Source of the DNA: Saccoglossus kowalevskii
Taxonomy: Eukaryota > Hemichordata > Enteropneusta > Harrimaniidae
Assembly: GCF_000003605.2 (NCBI RefSeq)
Contig: NW_003141462.1
Location: 1-50,350 of the forward strand
Length of the DNA stretch: 50,350 nucleotides
Direction: 5' to 3'
Below, in pieces: positions 24,830 to 36,410 of the stretch. The first letter of the stretch is position 1; the number at the start of each line of letters is the position of its first letter. The translations under genes were made by a program, and so were the position numbers. Below the pieces are notes generated by a model. It was not told where the DNA came from and searched no databases. It saw only the letters and a program-made list of their open reading frames with translations.

Positions 24830-26400
24830 GGATACCATTATAGAGGTCAGTCAAGTTCAGCCATAATATTTGGAGTGGGGATACCATTATAGAGGTCAGT
24901 CAAATTCAGCCATAATATTTGGAGTGGGGATACCATTATAGAGGTCAGTCAAGTTCAGCCATAATATTTGGAGTGGGGATACCATTATAGAGGTCAGTCA
25001 AATTCAGCCATAATATTTGGAGTGGGGATACCATTATAGAGGTCAGTCAAGTTCAGCCATAATATTTGGAGTGGGGATACCATTATAGAGGTCAGTCAAA
25101 TTCAACCATACTATTTTGAGTGGAGATACCATTATAGAGGTCAGTCAAGTTCAGCCATAATATTTGGAGTGAGGATACCATTATAGAGGTCAGTCAAGTT
25201 CAGCCATAATATTTGGAGTGAGGATACCATTATAGAGGTCAGTCAAGTTCAGCCATAATATTTGGAGTGGGGATACCATTATAGAGGTCAGTCAAATTCA
25301 GCCATACTATTTTGAGTGGAGATACCATTATAGAGGTCAGTCAAGTTCAGCCATAATATTTGGAGTGGGGATACCATTATAGAGGTCAGTCAAATTCAAC
25401 CATACTATTTTGAGTGGAGATACCATTATAGAGGTCAGTCAAGTTCAGCCATAATATTTGGAGTGAGGATACCATTATAGAGGTCAGTCAAGTTCAGCCA
25501 TAATATTTGGAGTGGGGATACCATTATAGAGGTCAGTCAAGTTCAGCCATAATATTTGGAGTGGGGATACCATTATAGAGGTCAGTCAAATTCAGCCATA
25601 CTATTTGGAGTGGGGATACCATTATAGAGGTCAGTCAAGTTCAGCCATACTATTTGGAGTGGGAATACCATTATAGAGGTCAGTCAAGTTCAGCCATACT
25701 ATTTGGAGTGGGGATACCATTATAAAGGTCAGTCAAATTCAGCCATAATATTTGGAGTGGGGATACCATTATAGAGGTCAGTCAAGTTCAGCCATAATAT
25801 TTGGAGTGGGGATACCATTATAGAGGTCAGTCAAATTCAGCCATAATATTTGGAGTGCGGATACCATTATAGAGGTCAGTCAAGTTCAGCCATAATATTT
25901 GGAGTGGGGATACCATTATAGAGGTCAGTCAAATTCAGCCATAATATTTGGAGTGGGGATACCATTATAGAGGTCAGTCAAGTTCAGCCATAATATTTGG
26001 AGTGAGGATACCATTATAGAGGTCAGTCAAGTTCAGCCATAATATTTGGAGTGGGGATACCATTATAGAGGTCAGTCAAATTCAGCCATAATATTTGGAG
26101 TGGGGATACCATTATAGAGGTCAGTCAAATTCAACCATACTATTTTGAGTGGAGATACCATTATAGAGGTCAGTCAAGTTCAGCCATAATATTTGGAGTG
26201 GGGATACCATTATAGAGGTCAGTCAAGTTCAGTCATAATATTTGGAGTGGGGATACCATTATAGAGGTCAGTCAAGTTCAACCATAATATTTGGAGTGGG
26301 GATACCATTATAGAGGTCAGTCAAATTCAGCCATACTATTTTGAGTGGAGATACCATTATAGAGGTCAGTCAAGTTCAGCCATAATATTTGGAGTGGGGA
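24830..26400 (+). repeat. GTGGAGATACC / GTGAGGATACC block, multiple copies
   Basis: Repeated sets of AAATTCAACC or AAATTCAGCC with T1 and GTGGAGATACC, followed by GTGAGGATACC monomers, occur at about 25,120, 25,320, 25,410, 26,130 and 26,340. Relatives lie at 3,230, 4,350, 31,530, 47,790, 48,471 and 49,690. The close spacing here points to local amplification of a short higher-order unit. One GTGCGG monomer lies near 25,856. Confidence 0.8.
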
Positions 26401-27329
26401 TACCATTATAGAGGTCAGTCAAGTTCAGCCATAATATTTGGAGTGGGGATACCATTATAGAGGTCAGTCAAGTTCAGCCATAATATTTGGAGTGGGGTTA
26501 CCATTATAGAGGTCAGTCAAGTTCAGCCATAATATTTGGAGTGGGGATACCATTATAGAGGTCAGTCAAGTTCAGCCATAATATTTGGAGTGGGGATACC
26601 ATTATAGAGGTCAGTCAAGTTCAGCCTTAATATTTGGAGTGGGGATACCATTATAGAGGTCAGTCAAGTTCAACCATAATATTTGGAGTGGGGATACCAT
26701 TATAGAGGTCAGTCAAGTTCAGCCATACTATTTGGAGTGGGAATACCATTATAAAGGTCAGTCAAGTTCAGCCATACTATTTGGAGTGGGAATACCATTA
26801 TAGAGGTCAGTCAAAATCAGCCATAATATTTGGAGTGGTGATACCATTATAGAGGTCAGTCAAAATCAGCCATAATATTTGGAGTGGGGATACCATTATA
26901 GAGGTCAGTCAAGTTCAGCCATACTATTTGGAGTGGGGATACCATTATAGAGGTCAGTCAAGTTCAACCATAATATTTGGAGTGGGGATACCATTATAGA
27001 GGTCAGTCAAGTTCAACCATAATATTTGGAGTGGGGATACCATTATAGAGGTCAGTCAAATTCAGCCATAATATTTGGAGTGGGGATACCATTATAGAGG
27101 TCAGTCAAGTTCAACCATAATATTTGGAGTGGGGATACCATTATAGAGGTCAGTCAAGTTCAGTCATAATATTTGGAGTGGGGATACCATTATAGAGGTC
27201 AGTCAAGTTCAACCATACTATTTTGAGTGGGGATACCATTATAGAGGTCAGTCAAGTTCAACCATACTATTTGGAGTGGGGATACCATTATAGAGGTCAG
27301 TCAAGTTCAACCATACTATTTGGAGTGGG

Positions 27330-28100
27330 AATACCATTATAGAGGTCAGTCAAGTTCAGCCATAATATTTGGAGTGGGGATACCATTATAGAGGTCAGTC
27401 AAGTTCAACCATACTATTTGGAGTGGGGATACCATTATAGAGGTCAGTCAAGTTCAACCATACTATTTGGAGTGGGAATACCATTATAGAGGTCAGTCAA
27501 GTTCAGCCATAATATTTGGAGTGGGGATACCATTATAGAGGTCAGTCAAGTTCAACCATAATATTTGGAGTGGGGATACCATTATAGAGGTCAGTCAAGT
27601 TCAACCATAATATTTGGAGTGGGAATACCATTATAGAGGTCAGTCAAGTTCAACCATAATATTTAGAGTGGGGATACCATTATAGAGGTTAGTCAAGTTC
27701 AGTCATAATATTTGGAGTGGGGATACCATTATAGAGGTCAGTCAAGTTCAGCCATAATATTTGGAGTGGGGATACCATTATAGAGGTCAGTCAAGTTCAG
27801 CCATACTATTTGGAGTGGGGATACCATTATAGAGGTCAGTCAAGTTCAGCCATAATATTTGGAGTGGGGATACCATTATAGAGGTCAGTCAAGTTCAGTC
27901 ATAATATTTGGAGTGGGGATACCATTATAGAGGTCAGTCAAGTTCAGTCATAATATTTGGAGTGGGGATACCATTATAGAGGTCAGTCAAGTTCAACCAT
28001 AATATTTGGAGTGGGGTTACCATTATAGAGGTCAGTCAAGTTCAGTCATAATATTTGGAGTGGGGATACCATTATAAAGGTCAGTCAAGTTCAGCCATAA
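27330..28100 (+). repeat. Segmental duplication D5, copy A
   Basis: Matches 38,834-39,604 at a constant offset of 11,504 bp. Shared markers are GTGGGAATACC at 27,472, TTTAGAG at 27,664, the substitution GAGGTTAGTCAAG at 27,687, two AGTC monomers, GGGGTTACC near 28,014 and an A21 monomer at 28,075. A few positions differ, such as AGTC here for AGCC there near 28,030. A third relative without the GGTTAG change lies at about 15,900-16,430. Confidence 0.88.
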
Positions 28101-28274
28101 TATTTGGAGTGGGGATACCATTATAGAGGTCAGTCAAGTTCAACCATAATATTTGGAGTGGGGATACCATTATAGAGGTCAGTCAAGTTCAGCCATAATA
28201 TTTGGAGTGGGGATACCATTATAGAGGTCAGTCAAGTTCAACCATACTATTTTAAGTGGGAATACCATTATAGA

Positions 28275-30140
28275 GGTCAGTCAAGTTCAGCCATAATATT
28301 TGGAGTGGGGATACCATTATAAAGGTCAGTCAAGTTCAGCCATAATATTTGGAGTGGGGATACCATTATAGAGGTCAGTCAAGTTCAGCCATAATATTTG
28401 GAGTGGGGATACCATTATAGAGGTCAGTCAAGTTCAGCCATAATATTTGGAGTGGGGATACCATTATAGAGGTCAGTCAAGTTCAGCCATAATATTTGGA
28501 GTGGGGATACCATTATAGAGGTCAGTCAAGTTCAGCCTTAATATTTGGAGTGGGGATACCATTATAGAGGTCAGTCAAGTTCAACCATAATATTTGGAGT
28601 GGGGATACCATTATAGAGGTCAGTCAAGTTCAGCCATACTATTTGGAGTGGGAATACCATTATAAAGGTCAGTCAAGTTCAGCCATACTATTTGGAGTGG
28701 GAATACCATTATAGAGGTCAGTCAAATTCAGCCATAATATTTGGAGTGGGGATACCATTATAGAGGTCAGTCAAATTCAGCCATAATATTTGGAGTGGGG
28801 ATACCATTATAGAGATCAGTCAAGTTCAGTCATAATATTTGGAGTGGGAATACCATTATAGAGGTCAGTCAAATTCAGCCATAATATTTGAAGTGGGGAT
28901 ACCATTATAGAGGTCAGTCAAGTTCAGCCATAATATTTGGAGTGGGGATACCATTATAGAGGTCAGTCAAATTCAACCATAATATTTGGAGTGGGGATAC
29001 CATTATAGAGGTCAGTCAAATTCAACCATAATATTTGGAGTGGGGATACCATTATAGAGGTCAGTCAAGTTCAGCCATAATATTTGGAGTGGGGATACCA
29101 TTATAGAGGTCAGTCAAGTTCAGCCATAATATTTGGAGTGGGGATACCATTATAGAGGTCAGTCAAGTTCAGCCATAATATTTGGAGTGGGGATACCATT
29201 ATAAAGGTCAGTCAAGTTCAGCCATAATATTTGGAGTGGGGATACCATTATAAAGGTCAGTCAAGTTCAGCCATAATATTTGGAGTGGGGATACCATTAT
29301 AGAGGTCAGTCAAGTTCAGCCATAATATTTGGAGTGGGGATACCATTATAGAGGTCAGTCAAGTTCAGCCATAATATTTGGAGTGGGGATACCATTATAG
29401 AGGTCAGTCAAGTTCAGCCATAATATTTGGAGTGGGGATACCATTATAGAGGTCAGTCAAGTTCAGCCTTAATATTTGGAGTGGGGATACCATTATAGAG
29501 GTCAGTCAAGTTCAACCATAATATTTGGAGTGGGGATACCATTATAGAGGTCAGTCAAGTTCAGCCATACTATTTGGAGTGGGAATACCATTATAAAGGT
29601 CAGTCAAGTTCAGCCATACTATTTGGAGTGGGAATACCATTATAGAGGTCAGTCAAATTCAGCCATAATATTTGGAGTGGGGATACCATTATAGAGGTCA
29701 GTCAAATTCAGCCATAATATTTGGAGTGGGGATACCATTATAGAGGTCAGTCAAGTTCAGTCATAATATTTGGAGTGGGAATACCATTATAGAGGTCAGT
29801 CAAATTCAGCCATAATATTTGAAGTGGGGATACCATTATAGAGGTCAGTCAAGTTCAGCCATAATATTTGGAGTGGGGATACCATTATAGAGGTCAGTCA
29901 AATTCAACCATAATATTTGGAGTGGGGATACCATTATAGAGGTCAGTCAAATTCAACCATAATATTTGGAGTGGGGATACCATTATAGAGGTCAGTCAAG
30001 TTCAGCCATAATATTTGGAGTGGGGATACCATTATAGAGGTCAGTCAAGTTCAGCCATAATATTTGGAGTGGGGATACCATTATAGAGGTCAGTCAAGTT
30101 CAGCCATAATATTTGGAGTGGGGATACCATTATAAAGGTC
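28275..30140 (+). repeat. 19-monomer (931 bp) tandem duplication
   Basis: Two adjacent 931-bp units, about 28,275-29,208 and 29,209-30,140, each of exactly 19 monomers. The rare AGCCTTAATATTT variant sits at 28,536 in the first and 29,467 in the second, 931 bp apart, and every other variant falls at the same offset. The only difference I found is GAGATCAG near 28,813 against GAGGTCAG in the second unit. This is the clearest recent tandem duplication in the window. The same CCTTAA variant occurs singly near 14,396 and 26,626. Confidence 0.93.
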
Positions 30141-30289
30141 AGTCAAGTTCAGCCATAATATTTGGAGTGGGGATACCATTATAGAGGTCAGTCAAGTTCA
30201 GCCATAATATTTGGAGTGGGAATACCATTATAGAGGTCAGTCAAGTTCAGTCATAATATTTGGAGTGGGGATACCATTATAGAGGTCAG

Positions 30290-30960
30290 TCAAATTCAAC
30301 CATAATATTTGGAGTGGGATACCATTATAGAGGTCAGTCAAGTTCAGTCATAATATTTGGAGTGGGGATACCATTATAGAGGTCAGTCAAATTCAACCAT
30401 AATATTTGGAGTGGGGATACCATTATAGAGGTCAGTCAAGTTCAGCCATAATATTTGGAGTGGGGATACCATTATAGAGATCAGTCAAATTCAACCATAA
30501 TATTTGGAGTGGGATACCATTATAGAGGTCAGTCAAGTTCAGTCATAATATTTGGAGTGGGGATACCATTATAGAGGTCAGTCAAATTCAACCATAATAT
30601 TTGGAGTGGGGATACCATTATAGAGGTCAGTCAAATTCAACCATAATATTTGGAGTGGGGATACCATTATAGAGGTCAGTCAAGTTCAACCATACTATTT
30701 TGAGTGGGGATACCATTATAGAGGTCAGTCAAGTTCAGCCATAATATTTGGAGTGGGGATACCATTATAGAGGTCAGTCAAATTCAACCATAATATTTGG
30801 AGTGGGGATACCATTATAGAGGTCAGTCAAGTTCAGTCATAATATTTGGAGTGGGATACCATTATAGAGGTCAGTCAAATTCAGCCATAATATTTGGAGT
30901 GGGGATACCATTATAGAGGTCAGTCAAGTTCAGCCATAATATTTGGAGTGGGGATACCAT
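30290..30960 (+). repeat. 48-bp-monomer block R, copy 2
   Basis: Same variant order as 12,360-13,000, with TATAGAGATCAG at 30,477 followed by a 48-bp monomer, then AGTC, AAATTCAACC twice and a T1 monomer. It differs from copy 1 in having a normal GGGG monomer near 30,800 where copy 1 has a 48-bp one, and GAGG at about 30,525 where copy 1 has GAAG near 12,605. Confidence 0.87.
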
Positions 30961-31109
30961 TATAGAGGTCAGTCAAGTTCAGCCATAATATTTGGAGTGG
31001 GGATACCATTATAGAGGTCAGTCAAGTTCAGCCATAATATTTGGAGTGGGGATACCATTATAGAGGTCAGTCAAGTTCAGCCATAATATTTGGAGTGGGG
31101 ATACCATTA

Positions 31110-32050
31110 TAAAGGTCAGTCAAATTCAACCATAATATTTGGAGTGGGGATACCATTATAGAGGTCAGTCAAGTTCAGCCATAATATTTGGAGTGGGGAT
31201 ACCATTATAGAGGTCAGTCAAGTTCAGCCATAATATTTGGAGTGGGGATACCATTATAGAGGTCAGTCAAATTCAGCCATAATATTTGGAGTGGGGATAC
31301 CATTATAGAGGTCAGTCAAGTTCAGCCATAATATTTGGAGTGGGGATACCATTATAAAGGTCAGTCAAATTCAGCCATAATATTTGGAGTGGGGATACCA
31401 TTATAGAGGTCAGTCAAGTTCAGCCATAATATTTGGAGTGGGGATACCATTATAGAGGTCAGTCAAATTCAGCCATAATATTTGGAGTGGGGATACCATT
31501 ATAGAGGTCAGTCAAATTCAACCATACTATTTTGAGTGGAGATACCATTATAGAGGTCAGTCAAGTTCAGCCATAATATTTGGAGTGAGGATACCATTAT
31601 AGAGGTCAGTCAAGTTCAGCCATAATATTTGGAGTGGGGATACCATTATAGAGGTCAGTCAAGTTCAACCATAATATTTGGAGTGGGGATACCATTATAG
31701 AGGTCAGTCAAGTTCAGCCATAATATTTGGAGTGAGGATACCATTATAGAGGTCAGTCAAGTTCAGCCATAATATTTGGAGTGGGGATACCATTATAGAG
31801 GTCAGTCAAATTCAGCCATAATATTTGGAGTGGGGATACCATTATAGAGGTCAGTCAAGTTCAGCCATAATATTTGGAGTGGGGATACCATTATAGAGGT
31901 CAGTCAAGTTCAGCCATAATATTTGGAGTGGGGATACCATTATAGAGGTCAGTCAAATTCAGCCATAATATTTGGAGTGAGGATACCATTATAGAGGTCA
32001 GTCAAGTTCAGCCATAATATTTGGAGTGGGGATACCATTATAGAGGTCAG
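31110..32050 (+). repeat. D1-related block with GAGATACC / GAGGATACC monomers
   Basis: An A21 plus AAATTCAACC monomer near 31,100-31,135 opens a series matching part of D1 (2,800-3,290 and 47,360-47,850), including an A21 plus AAATTCAGCC monomer and GTGGAGATACC near 31,535. Downstream GTGAGGATACC monomers near 31,585, 31,733 and 31,977 continue the order seen at 4,350-4,680. Confidence 0.8.
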
Positions 32051-32399
32051 TCAAATTCAGCCATAATATTTGGAGTGGGGATACCATTATAGAGGTCAGT
32101 CAAGTTCAGCCATAATATTTGGAGTGGGGATACCATTATAGAGGTCAGTCAAATTCAGCCATAATATTTGGAGTGGGGATACCATTATAGAGGTCAGTCA
32201 AGTTCAGCCATAATATTTGGAGTGGGGATACCATTATAGAGGTCAGTCAAATTCAGCCATAATATTTGGAGTGGGGATACCATTATAGAGGTCAGTCAAG
32301 TTCAGCCATAATATTTGGAGTGGGGATACCATTATAGAGGTCAGTCAAGTTCAGCCATAATATTTGGAGTGGGGATACCATTATAGAGGTCAGTCAAGT

Positions 32400-32660
32400 T
32401 CAGCCATACTATTTAGAGTGGGAATACCATTATAGAGGTCAGTTAAATTCAGCCATAATATTTGGAGTGGGGATACCATTATAGAGGTCAGTCAAATTCA
32501 GCCATAATATTTGGAGTTGGGATACCATTATAGAGGTCAGTCAAGTTCAGCCATACTATTTGGAGTGGGAATACCATTATAGAGGTCAGTCAAATTCAGC
32601 CATAATATTTAGAGTGGGAATACCATTATAGAGGTCAGTCAAGTTCAGCCATAATATTTA
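32400..32660 (+). repeat. Copy of the left A1-rich domain
   Basis: ATACTATTTAGAG, GTTAAATTCAGCC, GGAGTTGGG and GTGGGAATACC monomers follow in the same order as at about 725-960, some 31.7 kb away. The two then differ: here TTTAGAGTGGGAATACC, there TTTAGAGTGGGGATACC. Confidence 0.85.
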
Positions 32661-32672
32661 GAGTGGGAATAC

Positions 32673-33303
32673 CATTATAGAGGTCAGTCAAGTTCAGCCA
32701 TAATATTTGGAGTGGGGATACCATTATAGAGGTCAGTCAAGTTCAGCCATAATATTTGGAGTGGGGATACCATTATAGAGGTCAGTCAAGTTCAACCATA
32801 ATATTTGGAGTGGGGATACCATTATAGAGGTCAGTCAAATTCAACCATAATATTTGGAGTGCGGATACCATTATAGAGGTGTCAAATTCAACCATAATAT
32901 TTGGAGTGGGATACCATTATAGAGGTCAGTCAAGTTCAGCCATAATATTTGGAGTGGGGATACCATTATAGAGGTCAGTCAAGTTCAGCCATAATATTTG
33001 GAGTGGGGATACCATTATAGAGGTCAGTCAAGTTCAGCCATAATATTTGGAGTGGGGATACCATTATAGAGGTCAGTCAAGTTCAGCCATAATATTTGGA
33101 GTGGGGATACCATTATAGAGGTCAGTCAAGTTCAGCCATAATATTTGGAGTGGGGATACCATTATAGAGGTCAGTCAAGTTCAGTCATAATATTTGGAGT
33201 GGGGATACCATTATAGAGGTCAGTCAAGTTCAGCCATAACATTTAGAGTGGGGATACCATTATAGAGGTCAGTCAAGTTCAGTCATAATATTTGGAGTGG
33301 GGA
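32673..33303 (+). repeat. Segmental duplication D3, copy B
   Basis: Right-hand partner of 22,240-22,870, with GTGCGG at 32,859 and the two-base-loss monomer just after it. At about 33,303-33,306 the sequence switches inside one monomer to the CCACTATAAAGG block, which elsewhere follows different neighbours. That makes this a visible recombination junction. Confidence 0.9.
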
Positions 33304-35630
33304 TACCACTATAAAGGTCAGTCAAATTCAGCCATACTATTTGGAGTGGGAATACCATTATAGAGGTCAGTCAAATTCAGCCATAATATTTGAAGTGGGG
33401 ATACCATTATAGAGGTCAGTCAAGTTCAGCCATAATATTTGGAGTGGGGATACCATTATAGAGGTCAGTCAAATTCAACCATAATATTTGGAGTGGGGAT
33501 ACCATTATAGAGGTCAGTCAAGTTCAGCCATACTATTTGGAGTGGGGATACCATTATAGAGGTCAGTCAAATTCAACCATAATATTTGGAGTGGGGATAC
33601 CATTATAGAGGTCAGTCAAATTCAGCCATAATATTTGAAGTGGGGATACCATTATAGAGGTCAGTCAAATTCAACCATAATATTTGGAGTGGGGATACCA
33701 TTATAGAGGTCAGTCAAGTTCAGCCATAATATTTGAAGTGGGGATACCATTATAGAGGTCAGTCAAGTTCAGCCATACTATTTGGAGTGGGGATACCATT
33801 ATAGAGGTCAGTCAAGTTCAGCCATAATATTTGGAGTGGGGATACCATTATAGAGGTCAGTCAAGTTCAACCATAATATTTGGAGTGGGGATACCATTAT
33901 AGAGGTCAGTCAAGTTCAGCCATAATATTTGGAGTGGGGATACCATTATAGAGGTCAGTCAAATTCAACCATAATATTTGGAGTGGGGATACCATTATAG
34001 AGGTCAGTCAAGTTCAACCATAATATTTGGAGTGGGGATACCATTATAGAGGTCAGTCAAGTTCAGCCATAATATTTGGAGTGGGGATACCATTATAGAG
34101 GTCAGTCAAGTTCAGCCATAATATTTGGAGTGGGGATACCATTATAGAGGTCAGTCAAGTTCAGCCATAATATTTGGAGTGGGGATACCATTATAGAGGT
34201 CAGTCAAATTCAACCATAATATTTGGAGTGGGGATACCATTATAAAGGTCAGTCAAGTTCAGCCATAATATTTGGAGTGGGGATACCATTATAGAGGTCA
34301 GTCAAGTTCAGCCATAATATTTGGAGTGGGGATACCATTATAGAGGTCAGTCAAGTTCAGCCATAATATTTGGAGTGGGGATACCATTATAGAGGTCAGT
34401 CAAGTTCAGCCATAATATTTGGAGTGGGGATACCATTATAGAGGTCAGTCAAATTCAACCATAATATTTGGAGTGGGGATACCATTATAGAGGTCAGTCA
34501 AGTTCAACCATAATATTTGGAGTGGGGATACCATTATAGAGGTCAGTCAAGTTCAGCCATAATATTTGGAGTGGGGATACCATTATAGAGGTCAGTCAAG
34601 TTCAACCATAATATTTGGAGTGGGGATACCATTATAGAGGTCAGTCAAGTTCAGCCATAATATTTGGAGTGGGGATACCATTATAGAGGTCAGTCAAGTT
34701 CAGCCATAATATTTGGAGTGGGGATACCATTATAGAGGTCAGTCAAGTTCAGCCATAATATTTGGAGTGGGGATACCATTATAGAGGTCAGTCAAGTTCA
34801 GCCATAATATTTGGAGTGGGGATACCATTATAGAGGTCAGTCAAGTTCAGCCATAATATTTGGAGTGGGGATACCATTATAGAGGTCAGTCAAGTTCAGT
34901 CATAATATTTGGAGTGGGGATACCATTATAGAGGTCAGTCAAGTTCAGCCATAATATTTGGAGTGGGGATACCATTATAGAGGTCAGTCAAGTTCAGCCA
35001 TAATATTTGGAGTGGGGATACCATTATAGAGGTCAGTCAAGTTCAGTCATAATATTTGTAGTGGGGATACCATTATAAAGGTCAGTCAAGTTCAGCCATA
35101 ATATTTGGAGTGGGGATACCATTATAGAGGTCAGTCAAGTTCAACCATAATATTTGGAGTGGGGATACCATTATAGAGGTCAGTCAAGTTCAACCATACT
35201 ATTTTGAGTGGGAATACCATTATAGAGGTCAGTCAAGTTCAGCCATAACATTTGGAGTGGGGATACCATTATAGAGGTCAGTCAAGTTCAGCCATACTAT
35301 TTGGAGTGGGGATACCACTATAAAGGTCAGTCAAATTCAGCCATACTATTTGGAGTGGGAATACCATTATAGAGGTCAGTCAAATTCAGCCATAATATTT
35401 GAAGTGGGGATACCATTATAGAGGTCAGTCAAGTTCAGCCATAATATTTGGAGTGGGGATACCATTATAGAGGTCAGTCAAATTCAACCATAATATTTGG
35501 AGTGGGGATACCATTATAGAGGTCAGTCAAGTTCAGCCATACTATTTGGAGTGGGGATACCATTATAGAGGTCAGTCAAATTCAACCATAATATTTGGAG
35601 TGGGGATACCATTATAGAGGTCAGTCAAGT
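33237..35630 (+). repeat. 41-monomer (2,009 bp) spaced repeat of the CCACTA block
   Basis: CCACTATAAAGG occurs at 33,306 and 35,315, exactly 41 monomers apart, and the rare CCATAACATTT variant lies upstream of each at the same spacing (33,237 and 35,246). About 300 bp after each CCACTA also match, after which the two copies differ. The middle, about 33.6-35.2 kb, is mostly canonical AGCC and AACC monomers with one TTTGTAG marker at 35,058. Confidence 0.82.
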
Positions 35631-36410
35631 TCAGCCATACTATTTGGAGTGGGGATACCATTATAGAGGTCAGTCAAATTCAACCATAATATTTGGAGTG
35701 GGGATACCATTATAAAGGTCAGTCAAGTTCAGCCATAATATTTGGAGTGGGGATACCATTATAGAGGTCAGTCAAGTTCAGCCATAATATTTGGAGTGGG
35801 GATACCATTATAGAGGTCAGTCAAGTTCAGCCATAATATTTGGAGTGGGGATACCATTATAGAGGTCAGTCAAGTTCAGCCATAATATTTGGAGTGGGGA
35901 TACCATTATAAAGGTCAGTCAAGTTCAGCCATAATATTTGGAGTGGGGATACCATTATAGAGGTCAGTCAAGTTCAGCCATAATATTTGGAGTGGGGATA
36001 CCATTATAGAGGTCAGTCAAGTTCAGCCATAATATTTGGAGTGGGGATACCATTATAGAGGTCAGTCAAATTCAACCATAATATTTGGAGTGGGGATACC
36101 ATTATAGAGGTCAGTCAAATTCAACCATAATATTTGGAGTGGGATACCATTATAGAGGTCAGTCAAGTTCAGTCATAATATTTGGAGTGGGATACCATTA
36201 TAGAGGTCAGTCAAGTTCAGCCATAATATTTGGAGTGGGGATACCATTATAGAGGTCAGTCAAGTTCAGCCATAATATTTGGAGTGGGGATACCATTATA
36301 GAGGTCAGTCAAGTTCAGCCATAATATTTGGAGTGGGGATACCATTATAGAGGTCAGTCAAGTTCAACCATAATATTTGGAGTGGGGATACCATTATAGA
36401 GGTCAGTCAA

